From: an uncultured Pseudorhodobacter sp.
GTDB taxonomy: Bacteria > Pseudomonadota > Alphaproteobacteria > Rhodobacterales > Rhodobacteraceae
Assembly: GCA_913062925.1 (NCBI GenBank)
Contig: CAJXWJ010000001.1
Location: 62,001 to 126,000, forward strand
DNA: 64,000 nt
Direction of reading: 5' to 3'
Shown: piece after piece, positions 52,600 to 62,264 of the stretch
Layout: every line of letters begins with the position of its first letter
Numbering within the stretch: position 1 is the first letter of the stretch
Made by a program: the position numbers and the translations under genes
Notes under the pieces: generated by a model
Told to the model about the DNA's origin: nothing
Database searches by the model: none
Seen by the model: only the letters and a program-made list of their open reading frames with translations

Positions 52600-53855
52600 C
52601 GCTTCGCCTGACCACCCTGCCGAACGGGTTTCGCATTGTTACCGAACACATGCCGGGGCTGAAGAGCGCCAGCGCTGGGGTTTGGGTGATGGCAGGGGGG
52701 CGGCATGAACGCCCCGAACAAAACGGCATCGCGCATTTTCTGGAACATATGGCCTTCAAGGGCACCAAGCGGCGCAGCAGCCTGCAAATTGCCGAGGAAA
52801 TCGAGGATGTTGGCGGCTATATCAACGCCTATACCTCGCGCGAGATGACCGCCTATTATGCGCGTGTGCTTGAGGCCGACGTTGGCCTTGCGCTGGATGT
52901 GATCGGTGACATCGTGCTGAACCCCGCCTTTGACAAAAAGGAAATCGAGGTCGAGCGTCATGTGATCTTGCAAGAAATCGGCCAGGCTTTGGACACGCCC
53001 GACGACATCGTGTTTGATTGGCTGCAAGAGGTGTCCTACCCCGACCAAGCCTTTGGCCGCACCATTTTGGGGCCGGAAGAGCGGGTCAGCGCCTTTACCC
53101 GCAAGGATTTGCAAGGCTTTGTCGCCGAACATTACGGCCCCGGCCAGATGATCTTGGCCGCCGCTGGCGGTGTCGATCATGATGCGATTGTGCGCCAAGC
53201 CGAAGCGATGTTTGGTGCGATGACGCCAAAACCCGCCAGCACGTTTCAGCCCGCAACCTTTCGCGGCTCCGAGCGGCGCGAGATCAAGGATCTGGAGCAA
53301 GCGCATTTCGCCATGGCCTTCAACGCGCCGGGCTACCGCGATCCCGATGTCTATACCGCGCAGGTCTACGCGATGACGATGGGCGGCGGCATGTCGAGCC
53401 GGCTGTTCCAAAAGGTGCGCGAAGAGCGCGGGCTGTGCTATTCGATCTTTGCGCAATCGGGGGCCTATGAAGACGCGGGCCAGATCACGCTTTACGCAGG
53501 CACCAGCGGCGAAGAGCTGGGCGATCTGACCCAGATCACCATCGACGAGATGAAGCGCGCCGCCGATGACATGTCCGAAGCCGAGGTCAACCGCGCCCGC
53601 GTGCAGCTGAAAGCTGGCCTGCTGATGGGGCTGGAAAGCCCCTCCAGCCGCGCCGAGCGTCTGGCGCGCCTGCTTGCGATCTATGACCGCGTGCCCGATA
53701 TCGAAGAGGCGGTTGCGCGGATTGATGCGGTCTCGGTGCAAGATGTGCGCCGCTTTGCGGGCGAACTGACGGGTGCCGACACAGCCCTTGCGCTTTATGG
53801 CCCCGTCGCGGCTGCCCCGACGCTAGAGGATATTCGCAAACGGCTTCTTGCCTGA
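52596..53855 (+). CDS. M16 family zinc peptidase
   Basis: The 419-aa processing-peptidase-like protein has the inverted zinc motif HFLEH (H47, E50, H51) in NGIAHFLEHMAFKGT, and the second glutamate in the VERHVILQEIGQ segment near residue 130. The glycine-rich TMGGGMSSRLFQKVREERGL in the C-terminal half is typical of the mitochondrial processing peptidase beta type. Only one subunit is visible, so it probably acts as a homodimer. It is cytoplasmic, lacking a signal peptide, and is embedded in the thrC-peptidase-acetyltransferase set. Confidence 0.9.
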   Translation: MTLRLTTLPNGFRIVTEHMPGLKSASAGVWVMAGGRHERPEQNGIAHFLEHMAFKGTKRRSSLQIAEEIEDVGGYINAYTSREMTAYYARVLEADVGLALDVIGDIVLNPAFDKKEIEVERHVILQEIGQALDTPDDIVFDWLQEVSYPDQAFGRTILGPEERVSAFTRKDLQGFVAEHYGPGQMILAAAGGVDHDAIVRQAEAMFGAMTPKPASTFQPATFRGSERREIKDLEQAHFAMAFNAPGYRDPDVYTAQVYAMTMGGGMSSRLFQKVREERGLCYSIFAQSGAYEDAGQITLYAGTSGEELGDLTQITIDEMKRAADDMSEAEVNRARVQLKAGLLMGLESPSSRAERLARLLAIYDRVPDIEEAVARIDAVSVQDVRRFAGELTGADTALALYGPVAAAPTLEDIRKRLLA

Positions 53856-54439
53856 TGCTGGGGTTTCGTCGCCGCATCAGCATTGAAACCGAGCGGATGA
53901 CCCTGCGCCTGCCGACGCATGCCGATTTTCGCAGCTGGACCGAGCTGCGCGAAACCTCGGCGGATCACCTGCGGCCGTGGGAGCCGGTCTGGGCGCATGA
54001 CCATCTGTCGCGCAAAGCCTTTACCAACCGCGTCTATTGGGCAGGTCGGGCCGAAGGGCAGGGCACGGCGCTGCCGTTGCTGATGTTTCACCGCGACGAT
54101 CAACGCCTGCTGGGCGCGCTGACCTTGGACAACATTCGCCGTGGCCCGGTGCAGGCGGGCACGCTTGGCTATTGGGTGGGCGCCCCCTTTGCGCGGCGCG
54201 GCTATATGAAAGAGGCGGTGCTGGCGCTGGTGCATTACGCTTTTTTCACCATGGACCTCTCGCGCATCGAAAGCGCCTGTTTGCCGGAAAACACCCCCTC
54301 GCGCGGAGTTTTGGAAAAAACCGGCTTTAAATATGAGGGCGTGGCGCAATCTTATCTGCAAATCAACGGGCGCTGGCGAAACCATGTGCTATACGCAAAT
54401 TTACGGCACGACCGACGTGGCCGCACGGACGTAGGCTGA
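53855..54439 (+). CDS. GNAT family N-acetyltransferase, RimJ/RimL-like
   Basis: The 194-aa protein resembles ribosomal-protein alanine acetyltransferases: IETERMTLRLPTHADF at the N-terminus, LGYWVGAPFARRGYMKEAVL as the acetyl-CoA binding loop, and ESACLPENTPSRGVLEKTGF near the C-terminus. The YLQINGRWRNHVLYANL ending matches RimJ-type enzymes. Which protein it acetylates is unknown. Its ATG shares one base with the peptidase stop codon. Confidence 0.85.
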   Translation: MLGFRRRISIETERMTLRLPTHADFRSWTELRETSADHLRPWEPVWAHDHLSRKAFTNRVYWAGRAEGQGTALPLLMFHRDDQRLLGALTLDNIRRGPVQAGTLGYWVGAPFARRGYMKEAVLALVHYAFFTMDLSRIESACLPENTPSRGVLEKTGFKYEGVAQSYLQINGRWRNHVLYANLRHDRRGRTDVG

Positions 54440-54479
54440 CCCTACGCCGGAGCGGTCGGCAGTCGCCGAGGAGACCCCG

Positions 54480-55025
54480 ATGTCCAAGATCAAAGTGCTG
54501 CTGCTGCGAGGCGTAAACGTCTCGGGCGCCAATCGCCTGCCGATGCCGGAGTTCCGGCAGATGCTGCTGGAATTGGGGCTGGCACAGATCCACACCCATA
54601 TCCAAAGCGGCAATGCGGTCTTCGTCGATCCGGCGATTGCCGATCTGCAAGACAATATCACCGCCGCGATGAAAGACCGTTTCGGCTTCGCACCCGCGCA
54701 GTTCCTGATGGATTTGGCCGAATTTGACGCGATTGTCGCCGCCAACCCCTATGCCAAGCAGGCCGCCGTTGATGGTAGCAAAGTGCATATCTATTTCTTG
54801 GCAGGCCCGGTTCCCGCTGCCCAGATCTCGGCGCTGACCAGCCTTGCCAAAGACGGCGAAGCTCTGGCGCAAACCGATCGCGCGCTTTATCTTTTGGCGC
54901 CAAATGGTCTAAGCCGCTCGGCGCTTGCGGCCAAGCTGGAAACCGGTATCACGCTGGCCAAAACCGAGCGCAACGTGACTTCGGCGCATGCGATTGCGGC
55001 TTTGGCGCGCACGATCACCTTGTGA
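54480..55025 (+). CDS. DUF1697 domain protein
   Basis: The 181-aa protein has the DUF1697 features: KVLLLRGVNVSGANRLPMPE at the N-terminus, HIQSGNAVF near residue 38, and KLETGITLAKTERNVTSAHA near the C-terminus. The family has no established function. GAGGAG precedes the ATG by 6 bases. It ends 6 bp before the FAD oxidase gene. Confidence 0.8.
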   Translation: MSKIKVLLLRGVNVSGANRLPMPEFRQMLLELGLAQIHTHIQSGNAVFVDPAIADLQDNITAAMKDRFGFAPAQFLMDLAEFDAIVAANPYAKQAAVDGSKVHIYFLAGPVPAAQISALTSLAKDGEALAQTDRALYLLAPNGLSRSALAAKLETGITLAKTERNVTSAHAIAALARTITL

Positions 55026-55031
55026 GGTAAC

Positions 55032-56447
55032 ATGCTGAACTCTGCCGACCTGCCTTTTCTGGACGCCCTTGCGGCAGAGTTGCCCGACGATTGCCTGCGC
55101 CCGCCCGAGCCTCGGTATCTGACCGAGCCGCGCGGGCGCTGGCAGGGGCAGGCGGCGGCGGTGGCGCTGCCGCGCAGCGCGGCCGAGGTCGCAACCATCC
55201 TGCGCGCCGCCAATCGTGCCCGTGTCGGCGTGGTGCCATGGGGCGGCGGCACCGGGCTGGTCGGCGGGCAGTTGCAACCCACGGGGCCGCTGCCTGTGGT
55301 TTTGTCGCTCGAACGTATGGCTGGGCTGCGCGGAGCCTATCCGGCCGAATCCGTGCTGGTGGTCGAGGCGGGCATGGTGCTGGCACAGGTGCAGGCCGAG
55401 GCTGAAAAGCTGGGCCGGATCTTCCCGCTTGCGCTGGCCTCTGAAGGCTCCTGCCAGATCGGCGGCAACCTTGCCACCAATGCAGGCGGGCTGAATGTGC
55501 TGCGCTACGGCAATACCCGCGATCTGTGCCTTGGCATCGAGGCGGTGCTGCCCGACGGCACGCTGTTCAACGGGCTAAAACGGCTGCGCAAAGACAACAC
55601 CGGCTATGATCTGCGGCATCTGCTGATCGGGGCCGAGGGCACTTTGGGCGTGATCACCGCCGCCTCGCTGCGGCTTTATCCAAAACCCGCCGAGGCAGGC
55701 ACGGCGCTGATCGCCGTCACAGACCCCGCTGCGGCTTTGGCACTGCTTAGTCTGGCCGAAAGCCGACTTTCCGGCATGATCTCGGGCTTCGAGCTGATCA
55801 GCCGCATCGGCCTCGATTTTCTGGCCGAAACCATGCCCGAGGTGACCAGCCCGCTCGGCGGCACCCCGGCGTGGATGGTGCTGATCGACATCGGCCTGCC
55901 CGCAGGATTTGGCATGGCCGCCGATCACCTTGCGGCGCTGTTTCAAGCGGGCCTTGCCGCAAACCTCTGCCAAGACGGCGTCATCGCCAGCTCCGAGGCA
56001 CAGCGCGCAGCGCTTTGGCGCATCCGCGAATCCATCCCCGAAGGCAACCGCCGCATTGGTGCGGTTTCCAGCCATGACATCTCGCTTCCCCTCAGCCTGA
56101 TCCCGCAGTTCATCGACCAAGCCGGCCCCGCCTTGGCGAAAATCGGTGATTGGCGGATCAATTGCTTTGGCCATCTGGGCGATGGCAATCTGCATTACAA
56201 CGTTTTTCCCAACCACGGCAAATCCCGCAAGGACCACGAAAACCAACGCGAGGCAGTCAAGCAATGCGTCCACGATCTGGTGGATGCCTTAGGCGGTTCG
56301 GTCTCAGCAGAACATGGGCTGGGCCGGCTTAAGGTCGATGATCTTCTGCGCTACGGCGACAGCGGTAAAATCGCCGCGATGCGCGCGATCAAAGCAGCGC
56401 TTGATCCCAATGGCATCATGAACCCCGGCGCAATCTTGCAAAGCTAG
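55032..56447 (+). CDS. FAD-linked oxidase, 2-hydroxyacid dehydrogenase (GlcD/D2HGDH type)
   Basis: The 471-aa flavoprotein has a PCMH-type FAD-binding domain (VVPWGGGTGLVGGQLQPTG near residue 72 and GSCQIGGNLATNAGGLNVL near 137). A C-terminal FAD-oxidase domain contains GHLGDGNLHYNVFPN and SAEHGLGRLKVDDL, the metal- and substrate-binding region. D-2-hydroxyglutarate or D-lactate are likely substrates, but this is inference. No GlcE or GlcF partner is adjacent. Confidence 0.85.
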   Translation: MLNSADLPFLDALAAELPDDCLRPPEPRYLTEPRGRWQGQAAAVALPRSAAEVATILRAANRARVGVVPWGGGTGLVGGQLQPTGPLPVVLSLERMAGLRGAYPAESVLVVEAGMVLAQVQAEAEKLGRIFPLALASEGSCQIGGNLATNAGGLNVLRYGNTRDLCLGIEAVLPDGTLFNGLKRLRKDNTGYDLRHLLIGAEGTLGVITAASLRLYPKPAEAGTALIAVTDPAAALALLSLAESRLSGMISGFELISRIGLDFLAETMPEVTSPLGGTPAWMVLIDIGLPAGFGMAADHLAALFQAGLAANLCQDGVIASSEAQRAALWRIRESIPEGNRRIGAVSSHDISLPLSLIPQFIDQAGPALAKIGDWRINCFGHLGDGNLHYNVFPNHGKSRKDHENQREAVKQCVHDLVDALGGSVSAEHGLGRLKVDDLLRYGDSGKIAAMRAIKAALDPNGIMNPGAILQS

Positions 56448-56452
56448 CAGCT

Positions 56453-56537
56453 CTTTCATCTGTCCTTAAATATCCCACGGGGGAGGCTGCAAAGCCGCAA
56501 GGATTTGCAGCCCGGGGGTGTGAAACCCCCGCCTTTG
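56453..56537 (+). repeat. Intergenic repeat copy R5, 85 bp
   Basis: The element reads TTTCATCTGTCC, TTAAATATCCCACGGGGG, a 9-bp stem GGCTGCAAA/TTTGCAGCC, then GGGGGT/ACCCCC. It begins 6 bp after the oxidase stop. It is a near copy of R4 in inverted orientation, with the stem preserved. Confidence 0.75.
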
Positions 56538-56540
56538 GCA

Positions 56541-56577
56541 CATAAAGAAACGCCCTGCCGGAAAACCGACAGGGCGC
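56541..56577 (-). terminator. Rho-independent terminator downstream of apt
   Basis: On the minus strand CGCCCTG pairs with CAGGGCG, extended by CGG/CCG, around a TTTT loop, and TTTCTTTATG follows. It is about 95 bp past the apt stop. Nothing else is visible between 56578 and 56670. Confidence 0.7.
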
Positions 56578-56670
56578 TGGGGTTGGGTGGGTCACGTGTT
56601 GCAAGCAGCGCTTCCCTCTGGGCATCTGCCCGAGTGCCTTCAGTCTTAAACTGATTCGCTGAATAAATGG

Positions 56671-57201
56671 TTAATGCCCGTCAAAACTGCAGAGCGCATG
56701 CACGCGCATGCCCATCGCCTCCAGCTTGCGCCGCCCGCCCAGCTCGGGCAGATCAATCACAAAGGCGCAGCCAATCACCTCGGCCCCCAAACGCTCGATC
56801 AACTTGATCCCAGCCTCGGCAGTGCCGCCGGTTGCCAAAAGATCATCGACCAGCAGCACCTTTTCACCCGCCAGCATCGCATCTTGATGCACTTCGACCA
56901 CGGCCTCGCCATATTCCAGCGTATAGGCCTGCGAGATCACCGCGCCGGGCAATTTGCCCTGCTTGCGGATCGGCACAAATCCGGTCGAAAGCTGATGCGC
57001 CACAGCCCCGCCCAGAATAAAGCCGCGCGCCTCTAGGCCTGCGACCTTGTCAATCGGCAGGCCAGCATAGGGGGCCAGCAATTGATCGACACAGATGCGA
57101 AACCCGCGCGGATCGGCAAACAGCGTGGTGACATCGCGAAACATGATGCCCTTGTGCGGAAAGTCGGGGATCGTGCGGATATAGTCTTTGACGGTTTTCA
57201 T
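56671..57201 (-). CDS. apt: Adenine phosphoribosyltransferase
   Basis: The 176-aa enzyme makes AMP from adenine and PRPP. It starts [20 protein letters not shown], has [18 protein letters not shown] near residue 55, and the PRPP motif [17 protein letters not shown] near residue 115. The upstream gene mtnP releases adenine, so the two form a purine-salvage operon; 33 bp separate them. Confidence 0.95.
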   Translation of the reverse strand: MKTVKDYIRTIPDFPHKGIMFRDVTTLFADPRGFRICVDQLLAPYAGLPIDKVAGLEARGFILGGAVAHQLSTGFVPIRKQGKLPGAVISQAYTLEYGEAVVEVHQDAMLAGEKVLLVDDLLATGGTAEAGIKLIERLGAEVIGCAFVIDLPELGGRRKLEAMGMRVHALCSFDGH

Positions 57202-57234
57202 AGCTGGGCCTCTGTGTCGGGAATTGCGGCAGGC

Positions 57235-58098
57235 TTACAGCACCCGCCCCGCCACCGCATCCAGTTTCGCAACCAGATCGGCGTCGCGCTTGGCGGGGGC
57301 GGTCATGATCGCATGGGTCAGCGCATGGTCGCAGCCCTCGGGGCAGGGCGCGCGGGCGGGCAAGAGCTTGGGCAGCTCTGCCACGGTGTTGCGCGCGGCA
57401 TCGGCATTGGCCAGCAAGGTCTTGATCACCGCCGCCACATCCACGGCGCCGTGGTCAGGGTGCCAGCAGTCGTAATCGGTCACCATGGCGATCGAGGCAT
57501 AGCAAAGCTCGGCCTCGCGCGCGAGCTTTGCCTCGGGCATCCCGGTCATGCCGATCACATCGGCGCCCCATTGGCGGTAAAGCCTCGACTCGGCTTGGGT
57601 CGAGAACTGCGGCCCTTCCATCGCCAGATAGGTGGCACGCGGATGGATCCGCACCCCCGCCGCGCTGGCTGCGGCCATACAGGCCGCCCCCAGCCGCGCG
57701 CAGGTCGGATGGGCAAGGCTGACATGGGCAACGCAACCGGGCCCAAAGAACGACGCCTCGCGCGCCACGGTGCGGTCAATATATTGATCCACCAGCACAA
57801 AATCGCCCGGCGCATAGTCTTCGCGCAGACTGCCCACCGCTGAAACCGCCACCACATCGGTGCAGCCCAGCCGTTTCAGCGCGTCAATATTGGCGCGGTA
57901 ATTGATGCTGGACGGGGTTTGCACATGGCCGCGACCATGGCGCGGCAGAAAGGCCATGGGGATGCCGCCCAAACGGCCCAGCAGAACTTCGTCCGACGGG
58001 CTGCCCCAAGGGGTTTTCACCTTGACCCAAGAGGCCCCCTCTAGCCCCGCAATATCATAGACGCCCGAGCCACCAATCACGCCGATCATCGGTTTCAT
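57235..58098 (-). CDS. mtnP: S-methyl-5'-thioadenosine phosphorylase
   Basis: The 287-aa enzyme cleaves methylthioadenosine to adenine and methylthioribose-1-phosphate. The phosphate-binding start IGVIGGSGVYDIAGLEG, then FLPRHGRGHVQTPSSINYRA near residue 52, and YLAMEGPQFSTQAESRLYR near residue 185 are typical. The ATG at 58098 follows AAGGAG; the open frame runs on to 58350 without homology. It is upstream of apt on the same strand. Confidence 0.93.
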   Translation of the reverse strand: MKPMIGVIGGSGVYDIAGLEGASWVKVKTPWGSPSDEVLLGRLGGIPMAFLPRHGRGHVQTPSSINYRANIDALKRLGCTDVVAVSAVGSLREDYAPGDFVLVDQYIDRTVAREASFFGPGCVAHVSLAHPTCARLGAACMAAASAAGVRIHPRATYLAMEGPQFSTQAESRLYRQWGADVIGMTGMPEAKLAREAELCYASIAMVTDYDCWHPDHGAVDVAAVIKTLLANADAARNTVAELPKLLPARAPCPEGCDHALTHAIMTAPAKRDADLVAKLDAVAGRVL

Positions 58099-58233
58099 CT
58101 GCGGCTCCTTTCGCGGGTGAGCCTTCAGTTTAGGGCGGCTTTCACCGCTTGGGAAGGCCCCCGATGGCCGCGCGGGGTTGTTGTGCCGTGGCGACTGCCG
58201 TAGCCTGCCCCCCACAGTAGGGGTGGGGGATTT

Positions 58234-58869
58234 ATGGCAGAGTGGCAGGCGCGCGGCGGGCATTTGGCGGCAGCTTTGCCGCAGGGCGCGTTCCGCTTTA
58301 TCGCGCTGGATGTCGAAACCGCCTGCGGCGATGCCGCCAGCATTTGCCAAATCGGTCTGGCTTGCGTGCGCGAGGGCGGCGCGATTGAGACCTATGCCAC
58401 CTATGTTGACCCGCAGATGCGGTTTTCAGGTTTTAACACCCAGCTGCACGGCATTGGCGCCGAACATGTCGCGGGAGCGCCGTTGTTTGGCGAAGCCTTG
58501 GCGCGTTTGGCGCCTTTGTTGTCGCGCCATCATCTGATCCAGCACAGCAGCTTTGATGCGCGCGCAATGCGGGCGGCCTGCGCCCGCTTTGGTCTGGCCG
58601 AGATCGCGTGGCGCTGGGGCGATTCTGTTAAAATCGCGCGGCGGGCTTGGCCCGAGTTTATCGGCAATGGCGGCCACGGTCTTGCGCATCTGAAACGGCA
58701 GTTGGGCCTGAGTTTCGAGCATCACGACGCGGGCGAAGATGCGCGGGCGGCGGCCATCGTGGTGTTGCAGGCCGAAGCGCGTCTGGGCATGAGCTTTGAT
58801 CAGATCTTGAACCAGCCCGGACGCCGCGCGCCCGAGCCGATCTATCCGGTCTCTGACCTTATAGAGTGA
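58234..58869 (+). CDS. DnaQ-like 3'-5' exonuclease (DEDDh)
   Basis: The 211-aa protein shows the exonuclease motifs: IALDVETACGDAASICQIGL (Exo I, DxE), LIQHSSFDARAMRAAC (Exo II), and HHDAGEDARAAAIV (Exo III with the histidine). It could be a free-standing proofreading or RNA-processing nuclease. It lacks the BRCT domain that some family members carry. The last 11 bp overlap the convergent UPF0173 gene. Confidence 0.83.
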   Translation: MAEWQARGGHLAAALPQGAFRFIALDVETACGDAASICQIGLACVREGGAIETYATYVDPQMRFSGFNTQLHGIGAEHVAGAPLFGEALARLAPLLSRHHLIQHSSFDARAMRAACARFGLAEIAWRWGDSVKIARRAWPEFIGNGGHGLAHLKRQLGLSFEHHDAGEDARAAAIVVLQAEARLGMSFDQILNQPGRRAPEPIYPVSDLIE

Positions 58870-59551
58870 TCGCCTGCATCACCTGCGGCTCGATCACCTG
58901 CACCTTTGGCAGGGCTGCGACCAAGACATCTGCATTCTGCGCCAAAAGCGGGAAGGTGCGATAATGGCAAGGGATGATGGTCTTGAAGTCAAAGTATTTT
59001 TGCGAAGCATAGGCCGCACGCTGCATATCCATGGTGAAATGGCCGCCGCAGCACAGGATGCCAATATCGGGTTTGTGATAGTCGCCCATCCATTCCATAT
59101 CGGCCATGATATCGGTATCGCCTGACAGATAGATCGTATGGCCTTCGCCTGCGATCATAAAGCCTGCCTCCGATCCTGCGGCGACGGGGCCCGCATCGGT
59201 GGCAAGGCTTGAAGAATGGCAGGCGTTGACCAGCGTGACCTTGGCGCCGTTCAGATCCATCGTGCCGCCTTTGTTAAAGCCCATCCCTGCGACGCCATCG
59301 CGCTTTTGCAGATAGGCCACCAGATCATAGATGCCGACCAGCGGCACCGACAGCTCGTTTGCAACAGCAATGACATCGCCGATATGGTCGGCATGGGCAT
59401 GGGTCATCAGAATATGGGTGACCCCCGCAATCGCCTCTGCCCGCGCCTCGGCTGGAAACATCGGGTTGCCGGTAAACCAAGGGTCAATCAGCAGCACTGC
59501 GGATTCGATCTCGATGCGAAAGCTGGAATGGCCAAGCCATGTGATCTGCAT
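58859..59551 (-). CDS. UPF0173 metal-dependent hydrolase (metallo-beta-lactamase fold)
   Basis: The 230-aa protein has the HxHxDH motif THAHADHIGDV near residue 53 and a second metal ligand in GDTDIMADMEW near residue 147. The start ITWLGHSSFRIEIES and the C-terminal TIIPCHYRTFPLLAQ match UPF0173 (YtkL-like) proteins. The substrate is not known. It diverges from gatC. Confidence 0.88.
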   Translation of the reverse strand: MQITWLGHSSFRIEIESAVLLIDPWFTGNPMFPAEARAEAIAGVTHILMTHAHADHIGDVIAVANELSVPLVGIYDLVAYLQKRDGVAGMGFNKGGTMDLNGAKVTLVNACHSSSLATDAGPVAAGSEAGFMIAGEGHTIYLSGDTDIMADMEWMGDYHKPDIGILCCGGHFTMDMQRAAYASQKYFDFKTIIPCHYRTFPLLAQNADVLVAALPKVQVIEPQVMQAITL

Positions 59552-59689
59552 TTTATGCTCCTGAAATTGCTTTGATCTATAGTAGGGCGGACGAATGCGA
59601 TGTCAAAGCGCCAGCCAAAGCCGCGCCGCCCTTGCAGCGCTGGGGCGGGAGGGCTAAACGAAGGAAACATCGAATTGGCGGAGACCCCC

Positions 59690-59977
59690 ATGTCCATTGA
59701 CATCGACACCGCGCGGAAGGTGGCCAAACTGGCCCGCATCGCCGTGCCCACGACCGACCTGCCCGCGCTGGCTGAAAAGCTGTCGGGCATCCTTGGGTTT
59801 ATGGAGCAGTTGAACGAAGTCGATGTCGAGGGCATCGAGCCTATGACCTCTGTGACGCCGATGCGGTTGAAGCGGCGGGCAGATGTGGTGACGGATGGCA
59901 ATATCCAAGCGGCGATCTTGAAAAATGCGCCTGATGCGCGCGAAGGCTTTTTTGCTGTGCCGAAGGTGGTGGAATAA
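59690..59977 (+). CDS. gatC: Glutamyl/aspartyl-tRNA amidotransferase subunit C
   Basis: The 95-aa protein has the GatC start [16 protein letters not shown], a middle [15 protein letters not shown], and an ending [11 protein letters not shown]. It stabilises GatA and the GatCAB complex that makes Gln-tRNA(Gln) and Asn-tRNA(Asn). The ATG at 59690 lies within the homology; the frame is open from 59600. It shares one base with the gatA start. GatB is not adjacent. Confidence 0.93.
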   Translation: MSIDIDTARKVAKLARIAVPTTDLPALAEKLSGILGFMEQLNEVDVEGIEPMTSVTPMRLKRRADVVTDGNIQAAILKNAPDAREGFFAVPKVVE

Positions 59978-61455
59978 TGACTGCGAACACATGGACCATT
60001 GCTGCGGCGCGCGATGCGCTGCGTCGGGGCGAAATCTCGGCTGTTGATCTGACGATGTCTTGCCTGACGGCGATTGATGCAGGCGATGGGTTGAACGCCT
60101 TTGTGCACAAAACCCCCGAGATCGCGCTGGAACAGGCCCGCGCGGCGGATCTGCGGATCAAGGCCGGCGATGCGCCTGATATGTGCGGCATTCCGCTGGG
60201 CATTAAGGATTTGTTCTGCACCAAAGGTGTCGCAACCCAAGCGGCCTCGAACATCCTTAAGGGGTTCAAGCCCGAATACGAATCGACCGTGACGGGCAAG
60301 CTGTTTGACGCCGGTGCGGTGATGCTGGGCAAGCTGAACATGGACGAATTCGCCATGGGATCAAGCAATGAAAGCTCGTGCTATGGCCCTGCGGTCAACC
60401 CGTGGAAGGTTGATGACGCCAAGCGCACGCCGGGCGGGTCTTCGGGCGGGTCTGCTGCGGCCGTGGCGGCTGATCTTTGCTTGGGGGCTACGGGCACTGA
60501 TACGGGCGGCTCTATCCGCCAGCCCGCAGCCTTTTGTGGCATCACTGGCATCAAGCCGACCTATGGCCGTGTCAGCCGCTACGGCATTGTCGCCTATGCC
60601 TCGAGCCTGGATCAGGCGGGGCCGATGACCAAAACCGTGCGCGATGCGGCGATTTTCTTGCAAGCGATGGCGGGCCATGACGCGCGCGACAGCACCAGCG
60701 CCGACATCGCCGTGCCTGACTTTGAGGCAGCACTTACCGGCGACATTCGCGGCAAAAAGATCGGCATTCCGCGCGAATACCGCATCGAAGGCATTCCCGC
60801 CGAGATTGACGCGCTTTGGGCGCAGGGCCGCGACATGCTGCGCGATGCCGGGGCCGAGATTGTGGATATCTCGCTGCCACATGCGAAATATGCACTGCCA
60901 GCCTATTATGTGATCGCCCCTGCCGAAGCCTCGAGCAACCTCGCGCGCTATGACGGGGTGCGCTATGGCCACCGCGCCACCCTGCAATCGGGCGATGGCA
61001 TCACCGAGATGTATGAAAACACCCGCGCCGAGGGCTTTGGCCCCGAGACCCAGCGCCGGATCATGGTTGGCACCTATGTGCTGTCAGCCGGTTTTTATGA
61101 CGCCTATTACAACCGCGCGCGCAAAGTGCGGGCCTTGATCAAGCGCGATTTCGAACAGGCCTTTGCTGCGGGCATCGACGCGATTTTGGCGCCTGCCACG
61201 CCGTCTAGCGCCTTTGCCTTGGGCGAGATGGACAAGGCGACGCCGGTCGAGGTTTACCTGAACGACGTCTTCACCGTCACCGCCAACCTTGCTGGCTTGC
61301 CTGGCGTGGCGGTGCCGATGGGGCTTGATAGCAAGGGCCTGCCGATGGGGCTGCAACTTTTGGGTCGGCCATGGGATGAGGGCGGTTTGCTTAATCATGC
61401 CTATGTTCTGGAACGCGCTGCGGGCTTTGTGGCAAAGCCTGATAAATGGTGGTAA
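59977..61455 (+). CDS. gatA: Glutamyl/aspartyl-tRNA amidotransferase subunit A
   Basis: The 492-aa amidase-signature enzyme supplies ammonia for transamidation. The catalytic triad is visible: the lysine in [13 protein letters not shown] near residue 75, the cis-serine in [17 protein letters not shown], and the nucleophilic serine in [16 protein letters not shown] near residue 175. [15 protein letters not shown] is a GatA family element. Length matches family norms. Confidence 0.95.
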   Translation: MTANTWTIAAARDALRRGEISAVDLTMSCLTAIDAGDGLNAFVHKTPEIALEQARAADLRIKAGDAPDMCGIPLGIKDLFCTKGVATQAASNILKGFKPEYESTVTGKLFDAGAVMLGKLNMDEFAMGSSNESSCYGPAVNPWKVDDAKRTPGGSSGGSAAAVAADLCLGATGTDTGGSIRQPAAFCGITGIKPTYGRVSRYGIVAYASSLDQAGPMTKTVRDAAIFLQAMAGHDARDSTSADIAVPDFEAALTGDIRGKKIGIPREYRIEGIPAEIDALWAQGRDMLRDAGAEIVDISLPHAKYALPAYYVIAPAEASSNLARYDGVRYGHRATLQSGDGITEMYENTRAEGFGPETQRRIMVGTYVLSAGFYDAYYNRARKVRALIKRDFEQAFAAGIDAILAPATPSSAFALGEMDKATPVEVYLNDVFTVTANLAGLPGVAVPMGLDSKGLPMGLQLLGRPWDEGGLLNHAYVLERAAGFVAKPDKWW

Positions 61456-61487
61456 GGGCCAAAGGATAACAAACTTTGGGGCAAAAC

Positions 61488-62264
61488 ATGCGTCGTTCCG
61501 TTTTTACCTTGGCTGTTCTGAGTCTGGCCGCCTGCAATCCTGTGGTGCCAGATTCCGCGGCTGGGGTGGGGTTTTCCGACTATAGCAGCTATCCGGCGGC
61601 GCCTTTGTCGGCAATGCCTATGCAGCCGCAACCGCTGGCAGGCTCGGGCTTTTCCACCGCTGCCGCCGCCGCCGCAATCGATAAGGCCGAGGGCAAGACA
61701 CCCGATGCGCGGATCGCTTCGGTGCCAGTTTTGCAGCAGGCGGCACCTTTGCCGCAATCGGCCTCCAGCTATGGTCAGCCCTTGGTGACAGGGTCGATCA
61801 TCGGTTCGGCCAATCGCCCACGGGGCAATGCGCCCGCTGGCATTGTCGAGACCACTTCGGAAATGCAATCAGTTGCGAAGATTTCGGATGAGCAAGACTT
61901 TGACGCCGTGTCGCAGCGCGAAACCATCGAGAGCGACAAGGTGCGGATAGACCGCAACCGCGCGCAATATCAGATCGACCAGCCCACTGCCTTGCCGCAG
62001 CGGGTGGGCGAGGCGGGGCCAAATATCGTGCAATTTGCGCTGTCTTCGCGCAACCCACGCGGCACGCAAGTTTACCGGCGCAGCGGTCTGCGGCTGACCA
62101 GCTATAACGCGGCCTGTGCGCGCTATGCCTCGCCCGATCTGGCGCAAGAGGCGTTTTTGAACGCGGGTGGCCCAGTGCGTGACCGCAAAGGCCTTGATCC
62201 AGACGGTGACGGCTATGCCTGCGCTTGGGATCCTGCCCCCTTCCGCGCGGCTGTGCAGAATTGA
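61488..62264 (+). CDS. Lipoprotein with C-terminal excalibur-like motif
   Basis: The 258-aa protein has a short signal peptide with lipobox LAAC (acylated Cys at residue 16). A low-complexity Ser/Ala/Pro/Gln linker follows (to about residue 105), and the C-terminal domain ends with a GLDPDGDGYACAWDP element like the calcium-binding excalibur motif. Conserved cysteines in NAACARYAS and YACAW may form a disulfide. Function unknown. The ATG at 61488 fits the signal peptide better than the TTG at 61476. Confidence 0.75.
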   Translation: MRRSVFTLAVLSLAACNPVVPDSAAGVGFSDYSSYPAAPLSAMPMQPQPLAGSGFSTAAAAAAIDKAEGKTPDARIASVPVLQQAAPLPQSASSYGQPLVTGSIIGSANRPRGNAPAGIVETTSEMQSVAKISDEQDFDAVSQRETIESDKVRIDRNRAQYQIDQPTALPQRVGEAGPNIVQFALSSRNPRGTQVYRRSGLRLTSYNAACARYASPDLAQEAFLNAGGPVRDRKGLDPDGDGYACAWDPAPFRAAVQN

